Source: Nocardioides luteus
GTDB lineage: Bacteria > Actinomycetota > Actinomycetes > Propionibacteriales > Nocardioidaceae
NCBI RefSeq assembly: GCF_015752315.1
Contig: NZ_JADOVJ010000001.1
Span: 3,030,501 to 3,094,500, forward strand
DNA: 64,000 nucleotides
Reading direction: 5' to 3'
The translations under genes were made by a program, and so were the position numbers. Under the pieces are notes generated by a model. That model saw nothing but the letters and a program-made list of their open reading frames with translations, did no database searches and was not told where the DNA came from. This document shows positions 9,006 through 17,041 of this stretch, one piece after another. Every line of letters starts with the position of its first letter. Position 1 is the first letter of the stretch.

Positions 9006-9066
9006 GCCGATCCAGCGAACCTAACCTGTACTCTGATGTTCATCATCTCGTGGGAGGTTCTGGCCG

Positions 9067-9648
9067 ATGACGACCCTGAAGCGCGCCGACGCTCGCAAGA
9101 ACATCGAGTCGATCATGGACGCGGCGACGGCCTGCCTCGCCCGCGATCCCGACGTGAGCGTGGCCGAGATCGCCAAGGTGGCCGGCGTCGGCCGGGTCAC
9201 CCTCTACGGCCACTTCGAGTCCCGAGACACGCTGGTCACCCAGGTCGTCGAGCGCGCGATCCAGCAGTCCGACGAGGCGCTCGGCGCGATCGATCTCGAC
9301 GGCGACCCCCGCGCGGCGCTGACCCGGCTCCTCGAGGCGTCCTGGCAGCTGACGCAGCAGTACGGCGCGCTGATCGTCGCCGCCGAGCAGAGCATGCCCC
9401 ACGAGCGGTTCCAGGAGGTCCACGTCGGGCTGCTCGGCCGCTGGAAACCGCTCATGGAGCGGGGTCGTCGTGATGGCAGCTTCCGCGACGACCAACCGCT
9501 CGAGTGGCAGCTGACCTTGCTCCAGAGCGTCCTCCACGCCGCCTCCGGCGCCGTCTACCGCGGCGAGATCAAGACCGCGGACGCCGCCGACCTGATCGAC
9601 GGCACGATCCAGGCGGCCCTCACGGCTCCCGTCGCCGCCCGCGACTGA
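9067..9648 (+). CDS. TetR family repressor
   Basis: A 193-residue TetR-type regulator. The helix-turn-helix is at about residues 20-50 (DVSVAEIAKVAGVGRVTLYGHFESRDTLV), followed by an alpha-helical ligand domain with Trp-rich helices (LEASWQLTQQYGALIVAAEQ). A candidate operator half TGATGTTC at 9034-9041 matches the arms of the 39-bp palindrome at 7043-7081, suggesting autoregulation and control of the exporter and the divergent membrane gene. It is codirectional with the exporter operon. Confidence 0.9.
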   Translation: MTTLKRADARKNIESIMDAATACLARDPDVSVAEIAKVAGVGRVTLYGHFESRDTLVTQVVERAIQQSDEALGAIDLDGDPRAALTRLLEASWQLTQQYGALIVAAEQSMPHERFQEVHVGLLGRWKPLMERGRRDGSFRDDQPLEWQLTLLQSVLHAASGAVYRGEIKTADAADLIDGTIQAALTAPVAARD

Positions 9649-9654
9649 CCGAGC

Positions 9655-10917
9655 TCACTCCGGAAGGTTGCCCACCGACGCGTGCTCAGGGCCGAAGTAG
9701 CCGGCCAGCAGCGACTCGGCGTTGCGGTCGCCTCGCCTCTCCAGCCGAGCCCGGCCCCGCGCGGATCGGCCGAGGACCCGATACCTGACCAGGTTCATCG
9801 GCACCACGTACGCGTGCGCCCACGGCGGCCTCGTCGGCAGGCCGAGCTCGCGCATCGACCTGGGCCCGAGGAAGACGGTCAGCATCGAGAGGAGTCGCTC
9901 GGCCTCGTACCAGCCACGCACCCGGCGCAACGGCCCTGGCCAGCCCGGGTAGTGGCGCTCCCGCTGTGCCTCGACCGCGGCTTGTGCCAGCTGCGGCCCG
10001 GCCTCGGAGATCTCCGCCTGGGCGAGCAGCACGTGATAGTTGATCCGGTGCCGCTCCCACTCGTCGTCGACGAGGAAGTCCTCGTCGACGCCCATGAGCC
10101 AGCCGACGTACTTCCACAGATGCATCAGCGCTCGCGCGTCCCGCCGGGAGATCGGCACGCCCAGCGCCCGGCAGCCGATGATGAGTACGCCGTCGAACAG
10201 GCCCAGCGTGGCCGCCTGGTCGGCCTGGTTGATCGGCAGGCCCCATCGGGCGGTGTCCCACCGCTTCTCGAATCCCGCGTTGACCAGCGCATGCATGGCC
10301 CGTACGTGGACGGTCAGCCGCCACGCCTCCCCAGAGCTCGAACCCGGCTCCGGCGGTCGCAGCGCACCGGGCCGGCGCAGGCTCACCGCCCAGTGCTGGG
10401 TCTCGGCCAGGCGCCGGCGAGTGGTGCTGCCGGTCAGGCCGCCGGTGGCCACGAGAAGGTCCGGCGGGCCGCCGAACCGGTAGCCGCTGATGAGCGAGAG
10501 CTGCAGGAGCACGTCGGCCGCGTTCTGGCCGAGTCGCGTGAACACGCGACCGCCCTGGTCGACGAGGTCCCAGTCGACCCACTCCGGCGTGGCCTCGACC
10601 TGGGCGAAGAACTCGGCGAGCGCCGAAGGCGGCGACTCCACCGCCGCGACCCCGTGCTCCAGAGCCGTACGCAGCTGGCCCATCGTGACCTTGCCCGAGG
10701 TCCCGGCTCGCATCCGGATCGCCTCCGCGAGCCGCGCGCCGGCCTCGTCCCGCTCGCCGAAGGCACGCCCGATCCGCTCCAGCAGCTCCTCGTCGACCTC
10801 CTCGACACGCCCCAGGAGGCGCAACGGTCGGCCGAGACGGCGGCCGCGGGCCTCGCCTTCGCGGAAACGTGTGGGGAATCCGGTGGGTTCGGTGCCCTGC
10901 TGCGCGAGTGTGGTCAT
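9655..10917 (-). CDS. oxygenase MpaB / Lcp-type (DUF2236) protein
   Basis: A 420-residue helical protein that I place in the DUF2236 oxygenase MpaB / latex-clearing-protein-like family, haem-b enzymes that act on polyisoprenoid or related substrates. Evidence is the overall layout, the segment RLTVHVRAMHALVNAGFEKRWD, the repeated pattern of buried helices such as INQADQAATLGLFDGVLIIG, and HLWKYVGWLMGVDEDFLVD, which resembles family signatures. Haem ligation cannot be proved here. The ATG at 10917 (MTTLAQQG) is preferred over one 16 codons upstream because GGAG stands directly before it. It is divergent from a TetR gene at 10979, its likely regulator. Confidence 0.75.
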   Translation of the reverse strand: MTTLAQQGTEPTGFPTRFREGEARGRRLGRPLRLLGRVEEVDEELLERIGRAFGERDEAGARLAEAIRMRAGTSGKVTMGQLRTALEHGVAAVESPPSALAEFFAQVEATPEWVDWDLVDQGGRVFTRLGQNAADVLLQLSLISGYRFGGPPDLLVATGGLTGSTTRRRLAETQHWAVSLRRPGALRPPEPGSSSGEAWRLTVHVRAMHALVNAGFEKRWDTARWGLPINQADQAATLGLFDGVLIIGCRALGVPISRRDARALMHLWKYVGWLMGVDEDFLVDDEWERHRINYHVLLAQAEISEAGPQLAQAAVEAQRERHYPGWPGPLRRVRGWYEAERLLSMLTVFLGPRSMRELGLPTRPPWAHAYVVPMNLVRYRVLGRSARGRARLERRGDRNAESLLAGYFGPEHASVGNLPE

Positions 10918-10978
10918 GGCTCCAGCGTGATGCGAGCAGGAGCTCGCTTTCAATTCGCGTTCCACCTAGTCTGGGCCC

Positions 10979-11590
10979 GTGCGCAAGACACCCACCCAGG
11001 CCCGCTCGAAGGCGACGGTCGAGCGCATCCTGGCGGCCGGACGGCAGGTGCTGGTCGACGACGGCTACGAGTCGTTCTCGACCAACCGGGTCGCGGCCGC
11101 CGCGGGGATCAGCCCCGGATCGCTCTACCAGTACTTCTCCGACAAGGCCTCGATCCTCGACATCGTCATCAGCCGCTACTGGGAGGACGTCTCCGAGCGC
11201 ACCGCCTCGGCGTTGGCGCTGCAGACGAACACCATCGGCACGGCGGCGATCCGGTCGGTCGCCGACGCGCTGCTCGCCGGGCTGGAGCAGGATCCGACCC
11301 TCCTGCGCGTCCTGACCGAAGAGCTCCCCGCCTCCCGCAACCGGGACCGCCACGCGGCACTCGTCACCCGCGTACGCGATCTCACCGCCGCCTATCTGCA
11401 CGCCGGGGCGGTCGCGAGGACCCGCCCCGACGCGCAGCTCACCGCGTGGGTGCTGGTGGTGGCCATGGAGAACATCGCGCTGCGCTGGGTGCTCGACCGA
11501 CCGCCGTACCCGCGCGAGGCCGTGCTGGAGGAGATGGTGGCGCTCACCGCGGGCTACCTGAGCCAGACCGATCTCAGCGGCGTTCGGTGA
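10979..11590 (+). CDS. TetR family regulator
   Basis: A 203-residue TetR-type protein with a helix-turn-helix at about residues 25-60 ([31 protein letters not shown]) and a helical ligand domain. The GTG start at 10979 follows TAGTCT (10967-10972) by six bases, with no Shine-Dalgarno sequence, so the message may be leaderless. It is divergent from the MpaB-type oxygenase and presumably controls it. Its 3' end overlaps the opposite-strand DUF1905 gene by 17 bp. Confidence 0.9.
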   Translation: MRKTPTQARSKATVERILAAGRQVLVDDGYESFSTNRVAAAAGISPGSLYQYFSDKASILDIVISRYWEDVSERTASALALQTNTIGTAAIRSVADALLAGLEQDPTLLRVLTEELPASRNRDRHAALVTRVRDLTAAYLHAGAVARTRPDAQLTAWVLVVAMENIALRWVLDRPPYPREAVLEEMVALTAGYLSQTDLSGVR

Positions 11591-11849
11591 GATGGATGGT
11601 GACGGGGTCGCCGGCGGACTTGCCCAGCGCCTCGCGGAGCTCGGCCTTGAGCGGCAGCTTGTGGGTGCCGTCGCCGAGGGCCATGAAGGAGGCCTCGAAG
11701 GGGTGGGCGTCGATCGTCCCGGCGACCCTGACGAGGCCGCGGGTGCCGAAGAACTCCGCGGTCCAGTCGGTGACCACGTAGGTCCAGCCGCCCTTCGCCC
11801 CGCTCCGGGTCAGCGTCGCGGTGAAGGTCTTGTCGATCGGGGTGCTCAT
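11574..11849 (-). CDS. DUF1905 domain protein
   Basis: A 91-residue protein matching the small beta-barrel DUF1905 type: [28 protein letters not shown], then [44 protein letters not shown]. The family is of unknown biochemical role and is often found beside SRPBCC or YdeI-like genes. Its start codon overlaps the stop of the VOC gene (ATGA), making it the last gene of the ArsR-SRPBCC / VOC / DUF1905 operon. Confidence 0.8.
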   Translation of the reverse strand: MSTPIDKTFTATLTRSGAKGGWTYVVTDWTAEFFGTRGLVRVAGTIDAHPFEASFMALGDGTHKLPLKAELREALGKSAGDPVTIHLTERR

Positions 11850-12214
11850 GACGCCTGCTCGATGATCACGAAGCGGTTCCCGTCAGGGTCGTCGAAGGTG
11901 AACATCGGCGGCACGCCCGGCCACCTCAGCAGCTCCCCCACGCTCACCCCGCCAGAGCTGAGTGCGTCCCGCTCGGCGGCCGCGTCGGGGACGGTGAAGC
12001 GGATCCCGGTCTCGCTGATCTCCCCCGCCGGGCGGTCCCCGGCCTCGAGGGCGAGCGAGACACCGCCACCGGGCGGGGCGACCTCGATCCAGCGGGTCGG
12101 TCCGTCGACGTCGAGTCGTACGTCGAAGCCCAGGGTGTCACGGTAGAAGGCGATGGCCTTGTCCTGGTCGGCGGTGGTGATGCCGACGGTGCGGATATCG
12201 GTGATGGTGCTCAT
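11846..12214 (-). CDS. VOC (glyoxalase/bleomycin-resistance) family protein
   Basis: A 122-residue single VOC protein with paired beta-alpha-beta-beta-beta modules: [27 protein letters not shown] (residues ~10-36) and the C-terminal [17 protein letters not shown]. The terminal Glu and the DPDGN turn are typical metal-site positions. The specific reaction is not predictable. ATG 12214 has AGGAA upstream. It follows the ArsR-SRPBCC gene by 35 bp and is translationally coupled to the DUF1905 gene. Confidence 0.87.
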   Translation of the reverse strand: MSTITDIRTVGITTADQDKAIAFYRDTLGFDVRLDVDGPTRWIEVAPPGGGVSLALEAGDRPAGEISETGIRFTVPDAAAERDALSSGGVSVGELLRWPGVPPMFTFDDPDGNRFVIIEQAS

Positions 12215-12249
12215 CAGGGTTCCTCTCGGTCGATGACGTCGACGGGGCG

Positions 12250-13008
12250 TCAGCTGGGTCCGTACATCTGTGATCCTGGGGTGGTCAGGGTCTCCCCCGT
12301 CTCCAGCCACGTCTTGAGGCCGGACAGGATCATCGGCCAGCCGCCGTAGAGCTCCGGGGGCGCGTCGCCGCGCAGCTGGTCATGGGTCACGGTGAGGCGG
12401 CAGGAGTCGCCGACGGGCTCGATCTCCCAGGTCACCCGCGTGGTGCCCTGCTCCTCGGCGGCGTCGGACCAGAGCGTGCGCATCGACTGCACGAGTCGCC
12501 TCGGCGGCTCGACGACGACGTTCTCGCCCTCCGCGAGCGGCCGCTCGGAGCCGGGGTGCACCATGGTGAAGCCCGACCCCGGCGTCCAGTCGGAGTGGAC
12601 GCCGGCGCCGAAGTGATACTTCGCGCGGATCTGCGGGTCGGTGATCGCCTCCCACAGTCGCTCCGGGGTGGTGCGGATGTAGATCTCGAAGACTTTCTCC
12701 ATCGTGCGCTCCAGGTCTCGTTTCAGGTCGGCGAGGCCGCTCGCCCAGGTCTCGGTGTATTTCGTCACCCAGCGGTCATGGATCTCGCGGATCGGCACCA
12801 CGTTGAGGAAGTGGTGCTTCTCGCGTCCCCTGCGGGCGACGACCACCAGGCCCGCCTCCTCGAGGATCGCCAGATGCTTGGCGACTGCCGGGCGAGTCAT
12901 GGAATGGCGGCTCACCAGCGAGGACAGCATCTGTCCGTCCTCCAGCAGCAGGGCGTCGAGCAGCGCCCGCCGAGTCGGGTCACCAAGAGCTCGAAACACC
13001 TGTTCCAC
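12250..13008 (-). CDS. ArsR-type HTH fused to SRPBCC (AHSA1-like) domain
   Basis: A fusion: an N-terminal winged helix (about residues 3-90: EQVFRALGDPTRRALLDALL, then RHSMTRPAVAKHLAILEEAGLV) joined to a C-terminal SRPBCC hydrophobic-pocket domain (about 100-235: KVFEIYIRTTPERLWEAITDPQIRAKYHF). Such fusions act as autoregulated sensors of a hydrophobic ligand. I chose GTG 13008 (252 residues) because a textbook promoter TTGACA-18 bp-TATTGT ends six bases upstream, implying a leaderless transcript starting at this codon. An ATG at 13029 lies inside the operator and would be untranscribed. First gene of the operon with VOC and DUF1905 genes. Confidence 0.88.
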   Translation of the reverse strand: MEQVFRALGDPTRRALLDALLLEDGQMLSSLVSRHSMTRPAVAKHLAILEEAGLVVVARRGREKHHFLNVVPIREIHDRWVTKYTETWASGLADLKRDLERTMEKVFEIYIRTTPERLWEAITDPQIRAKYHFGAGVHSDWTPGSGFTMVHPGSERPLAEGENVVVEPPRRLVQSMRTLWSDAAEEQGTTRVTWEIEPVGDSCRLTVTHDQLRGDAPPELYGGWPMILSGLKTWLETGETLTTPGSQMYGPS

Positions 13009-13014
13009 AACCCC

Positions 13015-13044
13015 ACAATAGGAAACCATTTGGTTTCCTGTCAA
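13015..13044 (-). promoter_or_regulatory. promoter with embedded 18-bp palindromic operator
   Basis: Read on the minus strand: TTGACA (13044-13039), the perfect palindrome GGAAACCAAATGGTTTCC (13038-13021) filling the whole 18-bp spacer, and TATTGT (13020-13015). A repressor bound here would exclude RNA polymerase. The natural candidate is the ArsR-type protein it drives. Confidence 0.85.
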
Positions 13045-13082
13045 GGAAAACGGCGATCCCGAAGCCCACGGAGCCGCAGCGC

Positions 13083-13574
13083 CTACGGCGCCTCGGGCCG
13101 ATACAGGGCCGTCATCTTGCCCTTCGGGTCGAGGCGCGCGAGCAGGGCGTCGCCGACCTCCGTCAACTGCCGGACCTGCTCCGCGGTCAGCCCGTCGAGC
13201 ACATGGCTGCGTACGTTGGCGACATGGCCGGGCGCAGCCGCGACCACCGCGTCCCAGCCGGCGGCGGTGAGCCGGGCGTTGGTCGCGCGCGCATCCTCCG
13301 GGCACGGGAACCGCTCCACGAGACCCCGCTCCTCGAGCCGGCGCACCACATGGGAGAGGCGCGCCAGGGTCGCGTTGGTGCGATGAGCCAGGGCGGTCAT
13401 CCGCAGCGTCCGGTCGTCGGCCTCGGAGAGCACTGCCAGGACGAAGTACTCGAAGTGGGTCAGGCCGGCATCTCGGCGCAGCTGGGAGTCGAGCACGCCG
13501 GGGAGCAGCTCCACGATCGCGATCAGCCGCAGCCAGGCGGCCATCTCGTCGTCATCCAGCCAGACATCGTCCAC
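13083..13574 (-). CDS. MarR family regulator
   Basis: A 163-residue MarR-type winged-helix protein: N-terminal dimer helix (AAWLRLIAIVELLPGVLDSQLRRDAGLTHFEYFVLAVLSEADDR) and recognition region (RMTALAHRTNATLARLSHVVRRLEERGLVERFPCPEDARATNARLTAAG). It is divergent from the operon beginning at 13682, with repeated CGCTACAACC elements between the two, so it probably represses that operon and itself. Confidence 0.92.
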   Translation of the reverse strand: MDDVWLDDDEMAAWLRLIAIVELLPGVLDSQLRRDAGLTHFEYFVLAVLSEADDRTLRMTALAHRTNATLARLSHVVRRLEERGLVERFPCPEDARATNARLTAAGWDAVVAAAPGHVANVRSHVLDGLTAEQVRQLTEVGDALLARLDPKGKMTALYRPEAP

Positions 13575-13600
13575 GGGTCCATGGTAGCCCGCCAGCTTGT

Positions 13601-13661
13601 CGCTACAACCAAAAACTTGACGCTACAACCATTCCGTGAGAGTTTTGTTGTAGCAACAACC
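13601..13661. promoter_or_regulatory. repeated CGCTACAACC operators between MarR gene and divergent operon
   Basis: CGCTACAACC occurs at 13601-13610 and again at 13621-13630, exactly 20 bp apart, and an inverted copy of the core (GTTGTAGC) occurs at 13647-13654. A TTGACG at 13617-13622 may be the -35 of the divergent operon, placing the repeats over the promoter. Confidence 0.65.
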
Positions 13662-13681
13662 TTCCATCTGAGGAGTGCGAC

Positions 13682-14257
13682 ATGACAGACATCTCGATCA
13701 TCGGCACCGGCAACATGGGTCAGGCCATCGCGACGGTCGCCGCACGCGGCGGCCACCCGACCCAGCTGCTCGGCAAGGCGGACGCCGCCACCCCCGCGAC
13801 CGGCGACATCGTCGTCCTCGCCGTCCCCTACCCCGCCCTCGGTGAGGTCCTCGCCCAGCGTGGCGCCGAGCTGGCCGGCAAGATCGTCGTCGACATCACC
13901 AACCCGGTGGACTTCGAGACCTTCGACTCCCTCACTGTCCCCGCCGACAGCTCCGCCACCGCCGAGCTCGCGGCGGCGCTGCCGGACTCCCGCGTCCTGA
14001 AGGCGTTCAACACGACCTTCGCCGCCACCCTGGCCGAGGGCACCGTCGGTGACCTGGCGACGGCCGTCCAGATCGCCGGCGACGACGCCGACGCCAAGGC
14101 GGCGCTGTCCGAGGTCGTCACCTCCGCGGGTCTGCGGGCCGTCGACGCCGGCGCGCTCAAGCGGGCCCGCGAGCTCGAGGCGCTCGGCTTCCTGCAGATC
14201 TCCCTGGCCGCCGCCGAGCAGATCCCCTGGACCGGCGGCTTCGGCGTCGTCGCCTGA
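13682..14257 (+). CDS. NADP/F420-dependent reductase-like NAD(P)-binding protein
   Basis: A 191-residue Rossmann protein of the F420-dependent NADP reductase type (COG2085 style). GTGNMGQAIATVAARGGH near the N terminus is the dinucleotide loop, followed by IVVLAVPYPALGEVL and VVDITNPVDFETFD, and a C-terminal LEALGFLQISLA stretch. The arrangement suggests hydride transfer between NADP(H) and F420 or flavin, but short homologues also serve other reductive roles. ATG 13682 is preceded by AGGAG. First gene of the MarR-linked operon. Confidence 0.85.
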   Translation: MTDISIIGTGNMGQAIATVAARGGHPTQLLGKADAATPATGDIVVLAVPYPALGEVLAQRGAELAGKIVVDITNPVDFETFDSLTVPADSSATAELAAALPDSRVLKAFNTTFAATLAEGTVGDLATAVQIAGDDADAKAALSEVVTSAGLRAVDAGALKRARELEALGFLQISLAAAEQIPWTGGFGVVA

Positions 14258-14282
14258 TCGCCCCTCACCTGAGGAGTCCACG

Positions 14283-14792
14283 ATGACCGTCAACCCGGTA
14301 CGTCTCAACCACGCCGTCCTGTTCGTCGCCGATCTCGAACGCAGCATCGCCTTCTACGAGGCTGCGTTCGGGATGACGGTCATGGCTCGCGAGCCGCGTG
14401 CCAACGCCGCGTTCCTGCGGCTGCGCCGGTCCGGCAACCACCACGACCTCGGACTGTTCGGGGTCGGCGCCCAGCCGCCGCGACCGCGCGGCTCGCTCGG
14501 TCTCTACCACCTCGCCTGGCAGGTCGACACGATCGACGAGCTCGAGCAGGCCCGGATGACCCTGGCCGAGCTCGGCGCGTTCACCGGAGAGTCCAGCCAC
14601 GGCGCCACCAAGAGCGTCTACGGCGCCGACCCCGACGGCAACGAGTTCGAGGTCATGTGGATGCTGCCGCGGGCCGAGTGGGGCGACTTCGAGAACGCCG
14701 CTCCCGTCGACCGGCTCGACCTGGCCAAGGACGTCGCCCGCTGGAGCGGCGTCCGTACGGCCGCCGAGCTGAACCGGACGGAGGACCGATGA
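14283..14792 (+). CDS. VOC family (extradiol-dioxygenase-like) protein
   Basis: A 169-residue VOC protein: LNHAVLFVADLERSIAFYEAAFGM (first metal His in LNHAV), YHLAWQVDTIDELEQAR (second His position) and YGADPDGNEFEVMWM (Glu). These three residues fit the metal triad of glyoxalase/dioxygenase relatives. The C-terminal tail (~35 residues, DFENAAPVDRLDLAKDVARWSG) resembles catechol-2,3-dioxygenase-like small proteins. ATG 14283 has GAGG upstream; the stop overlaps the next start (ATGA). Confidence 0.87.
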   Translation: MTVNPVRLNHAVLFVADLERSIAFYEAAFGMTVMAREPRANAAFLRLRRSGNHHDLGLFGVGAQPPRPRGSLGLYHLAWQVDTIDELEQARMTLAELGAFTGESSHGATKSVYGADPDGNEFEVMWMLPRAEWGDFENAAPVDRLDLAKDVARWSGVRTAAELNRTEDR

Positions 14793-15415
14793 GCACCTCG
14801 GTGCGCACCGCGACCCACGGCAGCACCGATCCCGAGGCTCCCCTGGTCGTCCTGCTGCACGGCCGAGGCTCGCACGAGCACGAGATCATCGGGCTGGCCG
14901 AGCACCTTCCCGACGGTCCGGCCTATGTGGCCGTGCGGGCGCCGATCGCGGAGGGCAGCGGGTACGCCTGGTTCGCCAACCGCGGGATCGGCCGCCCGGT
15001 CGCCACCTCGCTCGCGGAGACGACGACCTGGTTCCGGGAGTGGCTCGACGGCATCGCGCCGGAGGGCCGCCCGGTCGTCCTCGTCGGCTTCAGCGGCGGC
15101 GCCGCCTTCGCCGGCGGGCTCGCGCTTCAGGAGCCCGGACGCTTCGCCGGCGTCGCCGTCCTCCACGGCACGCTTCCCTTCGACGCCGGCGTCCCCGTCG
15201 AGGCCGGTCGCCTCGCGGACCTGCCGGTCATGGTCGCCCAGGGCGACTCCGACCAGGTCATCCCCCGCGAGCTGCTGGACCGCACCTGGCACTACCTGCT
15301 CGAGGAGTCCGGCGCACCGACCGTGGCGCACCGGGACCCCGGCGGACACGGCATCACCCCGGCCGCGCTCCACGAGCTCGCATCGTGGGTCACCGCCCGC
15401 GTACCTCACGCCTGA
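14789..15415 (+). CDS. phospholipase/carboxylesterase-type alpha/beta hydrolase
   Basis: A 208-residue small serine esterase: VVLLHGRGSHEHEIIGLAEHL (oxyanion strand), VGFSGGAAFAGGLAL (nucleophile Ser in GFSGG), MVAQGDSDQVIPRELL (catalytic Asp) and GGHGITPAALHELASWV (catalytic His). This matches the compact carboxylesterase/YpfH-like family. It is translationally coupled to the VOC gene before it, so it may hydrolyse a product of the same pathway under MarR control. Confidence 0.9.
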   Translation: MSTSVRTATHGSTDPEAPLVVLLHGRGSHEHEIIGLAEHLPDGPAYVAVRAPIAEGSGYAWFANRGIGRPVATSLAETTTWFREWLDGIAPEGRPVVLVGFSGGAAFAGGLALQEPGRFAGVAVLHGTLPFDAGVPVEAGRLADLPVMVAQGDSDQVIPRELLDRTWHYLLEESGAPTVAHRDPGGHGITPAALHELASWVTARVPHA

Positions 15416-15447
15416 ACCAACCCCCGCACAACGAGAGAAGGAACCCC

Positions 15448-15885
15448 ATGAAACTCGGACAGTCGCTCCCTGCTCCCGCCACCGACCTCGGTCTGCTCGC
15501 AGCCCGGCTCCTCGTCGGAACCGTCCTCATCGCCCACGGCTGGCAGAAGTTCGCCACCTACACGCTCGACGGGACCGCGCAGTCCTTCGAGGCGATGGGC
15601 GTCCCGGCCGCCCAGGCGGCCGCGACCTTCGCCGCCCTCGTCGAGCTGGCCGGCGGTGCGCTGCTCCTGCTGGGTCTCCTCACGCCGGTCGCCGCCGCCC
15701 TCGTCGTGATCGACATGATCGGCGCCTTCTGGTTCGCCCACCGCAGCTCCGGCGTGTTCGTCGACCAGGGCGGCTGGGAGCTGGTCGCGGTCGTCTCGGC
15801 CATCGCGATCGCCCTCGCCGTGGCCGGTCCGGGCCGCGCCAGCATCGACCACGCCATCGGCGGGCGGGTCCGGGCCGAGGCCTGA
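15448..15885 (+). CDS. DoxX family membrane protein
   Basis: A 145-residue four-helix membrane protein with the DoxX N-terminal pattern LGLLAARLLVGTVLIAHGWQKF and ALVELAGGALLLLGLLTPVAAALVVIDMIGAFWFAH. DoxX proteins are linked to thiol/sulfur or oxidative-stress metabolism, but most, like this one, lack a proved reaction. ATG 15448 follows AGAAGGAA. It is the last gene of the MarR-controlled operon and is followed by a strong hairpin at 15905-15955. Confidence 0.88.
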   Translation: MKLGQSLPAPATDLGLLAARLLVGTVLIAHGWQKFATYTLDGTAQSFEAMGVPAAQAAATFAALVELAGGALLLLGLLTPVAAALVVIDMIGAFWFAHRSSGVFVDQGGWELVAVVSAIAIALAVAGPGRASIDHAIGGRVRAEA

Positions 15886-15904
15886 GGATCACCTGCTGAC
15901 CATC

Positions 15905-15955
15905 CCGCCGTGCCTCCGTCATGCGCGCGCTCGTCGCGCCGCGGAGGCACGGCGG
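15905..15955 (+). terminator. long GC hairpin after DoxX operon
   Basis: CCGCCGTGCCTCCG (15905-15918) pairs perfectly with CGGAGGCACGGCGG (15942-15955) around a 23-base loop. It lies in the 115-bp gap between convergent genes, so it can serve both strands. No U-tract follows except TT, as is common in actinobacteria. Confidence 0.7.
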
Positions 15956-16000
15956 TTCCGTGACCGTTGCGTCGACCCGGAACGCGCTCGGCTCTCCGGG

Positions 16001-16966
16001 TCAGGGAACCAGCACGATCCGCCCGAACACCGTGCCGTCGTCCATCTGCCGGTGCGCCTCGGCGGCCTTCTCGAGGGGCAGTACGTCATGGACGACCGCA
16101 TGCAGGTCGCCTCGGCCGAGCGCGGCGAACTGCTCGGTGCGGACGACGTCGCGGGCCGGGACCGGGATGGTGTCGAGACTGAACGTGGCGAAGCTGCGGG
16201 ACTGCTGGAAGGCGCCGATCAGTCGAGCGGAGACGTCCGTGGGCGGCATCCCCGCGACCGCGCCGACGACCACGAACCGGCCGTTGGGCGCGAGCCGATC
16301 CACGAAGTCAGGCGTCGCCGGACCTCCCACGATGTCGACGATCACGTCATAGGCGGCGGGGGCGTCCTGGCCGCCGCGGCCGGAGCGGTCGAGCACGTGG
16401 GTCGCACCGAGTCCACGCAGCCGCTCGCCCCGTTCGGGCGAGGAGGTGGTCACCGCGACAGCGCTCGCACCGCGAGCCGCGGCGATCTCGACAGCGGCGA
16501 TGCCGATGCTCCCGGCCGCGCCGCGTACGAGCACGGACTCTCCCGGCGCGAAGTGGGCGTGGGCGAGCGCGAAGTGGGCCACCGGCCCGGAGCTGCCGAT
16601 CGTCACCGCGTCGACCGGGGTGATGTTCACGGGTAGGGGGCTGACGTGCTCGGCCCGGGCGAGGGCATGCTCGGCGTAGCCGCCGAGCAGCGTGAACGCC
16701 CAGACCCGGCGCCCCACCCACGATGCGTCCACGCCGGCGCCGACCGCCGTCACCGTGCCGGCGACCTCGCTGCCGGGGATCAGCCCCGGCTCGAACCCCA
16801 TGCCCTGGATGGTGCCCCGCCGGATGACGGCATCGACCCCGCCGACGCCGATCGCATCGGTGGCGATCACCACCTGGTCGGGCCCCGGCGTCGGCACGTC
16901 GACCTCGGTCACCACCATTCCGCCCGGATCCCCGAACCGCTCGACCCGCACTGCTCTCATCGTCAT
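16001..16966 (-). CDS. zinc-free MDR-type NADPH:quinone oxidoreductase
   Basis: A 321-residue medium-chain reductase of the quinone oxidoreductase subgroup. Catalytic-domain motif GLIPGSEVAGTVTAVGAGVD; nucleotide motif LVRGAAGSIGIAAVEIAAARGA; no Cys zinc ligands, which separates it from alcohol dehydrogenases. It should reduce quinones or enones with NADPH in the cytoplasm. ATG 16966 or the second ATG two codons later could be the start. It is divergent from the TetR gene at 17042, its likely repressor. Confidence 0.88.
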   Translation of the reverse strand: MTMRAVRVERFGDPGGMVVTEVDVPTPGPDQVVIATDAIGVGGVDAVIRRGTIQGMGFEPGLIPGSEVAGTVTAVGAGVDASWVGRRVWAFTLLGGYAEHALARAEHVSPLPVNITPVDAVTIGSSGPVAHFALAHAHFAPGESVLVRGAAGSIGIAAVEIAAARGASAVAVTTSSPERGERLRGLGATHVLDRSGRGGQDAPAAYDVIVDIVGGPATPDFVDRLAPNGRFVVVGAVAGMPPTDVSARLIGAFQQSRSFATFSLDTIPVPARDVVRTEQFAALGRGDLHAVVHDVLPLEKAAEAHRQMDDGTVFGRIVLVP

Positions 16967-17041
16967 CTCCGTCTGGCTCGTGTGAGGCGTACGCTGGCGA
17001 AGCTAACGGACGCCCGCGTCCACTTCCAGAAAGTGAGAGAC

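Noticed and set aside
9682..11781. 699-residue plus-strand frame across three genes
   Set aside because: It covers the MpaB-like gene in antisense and the TetR gene in another frame; no domain in its translation.
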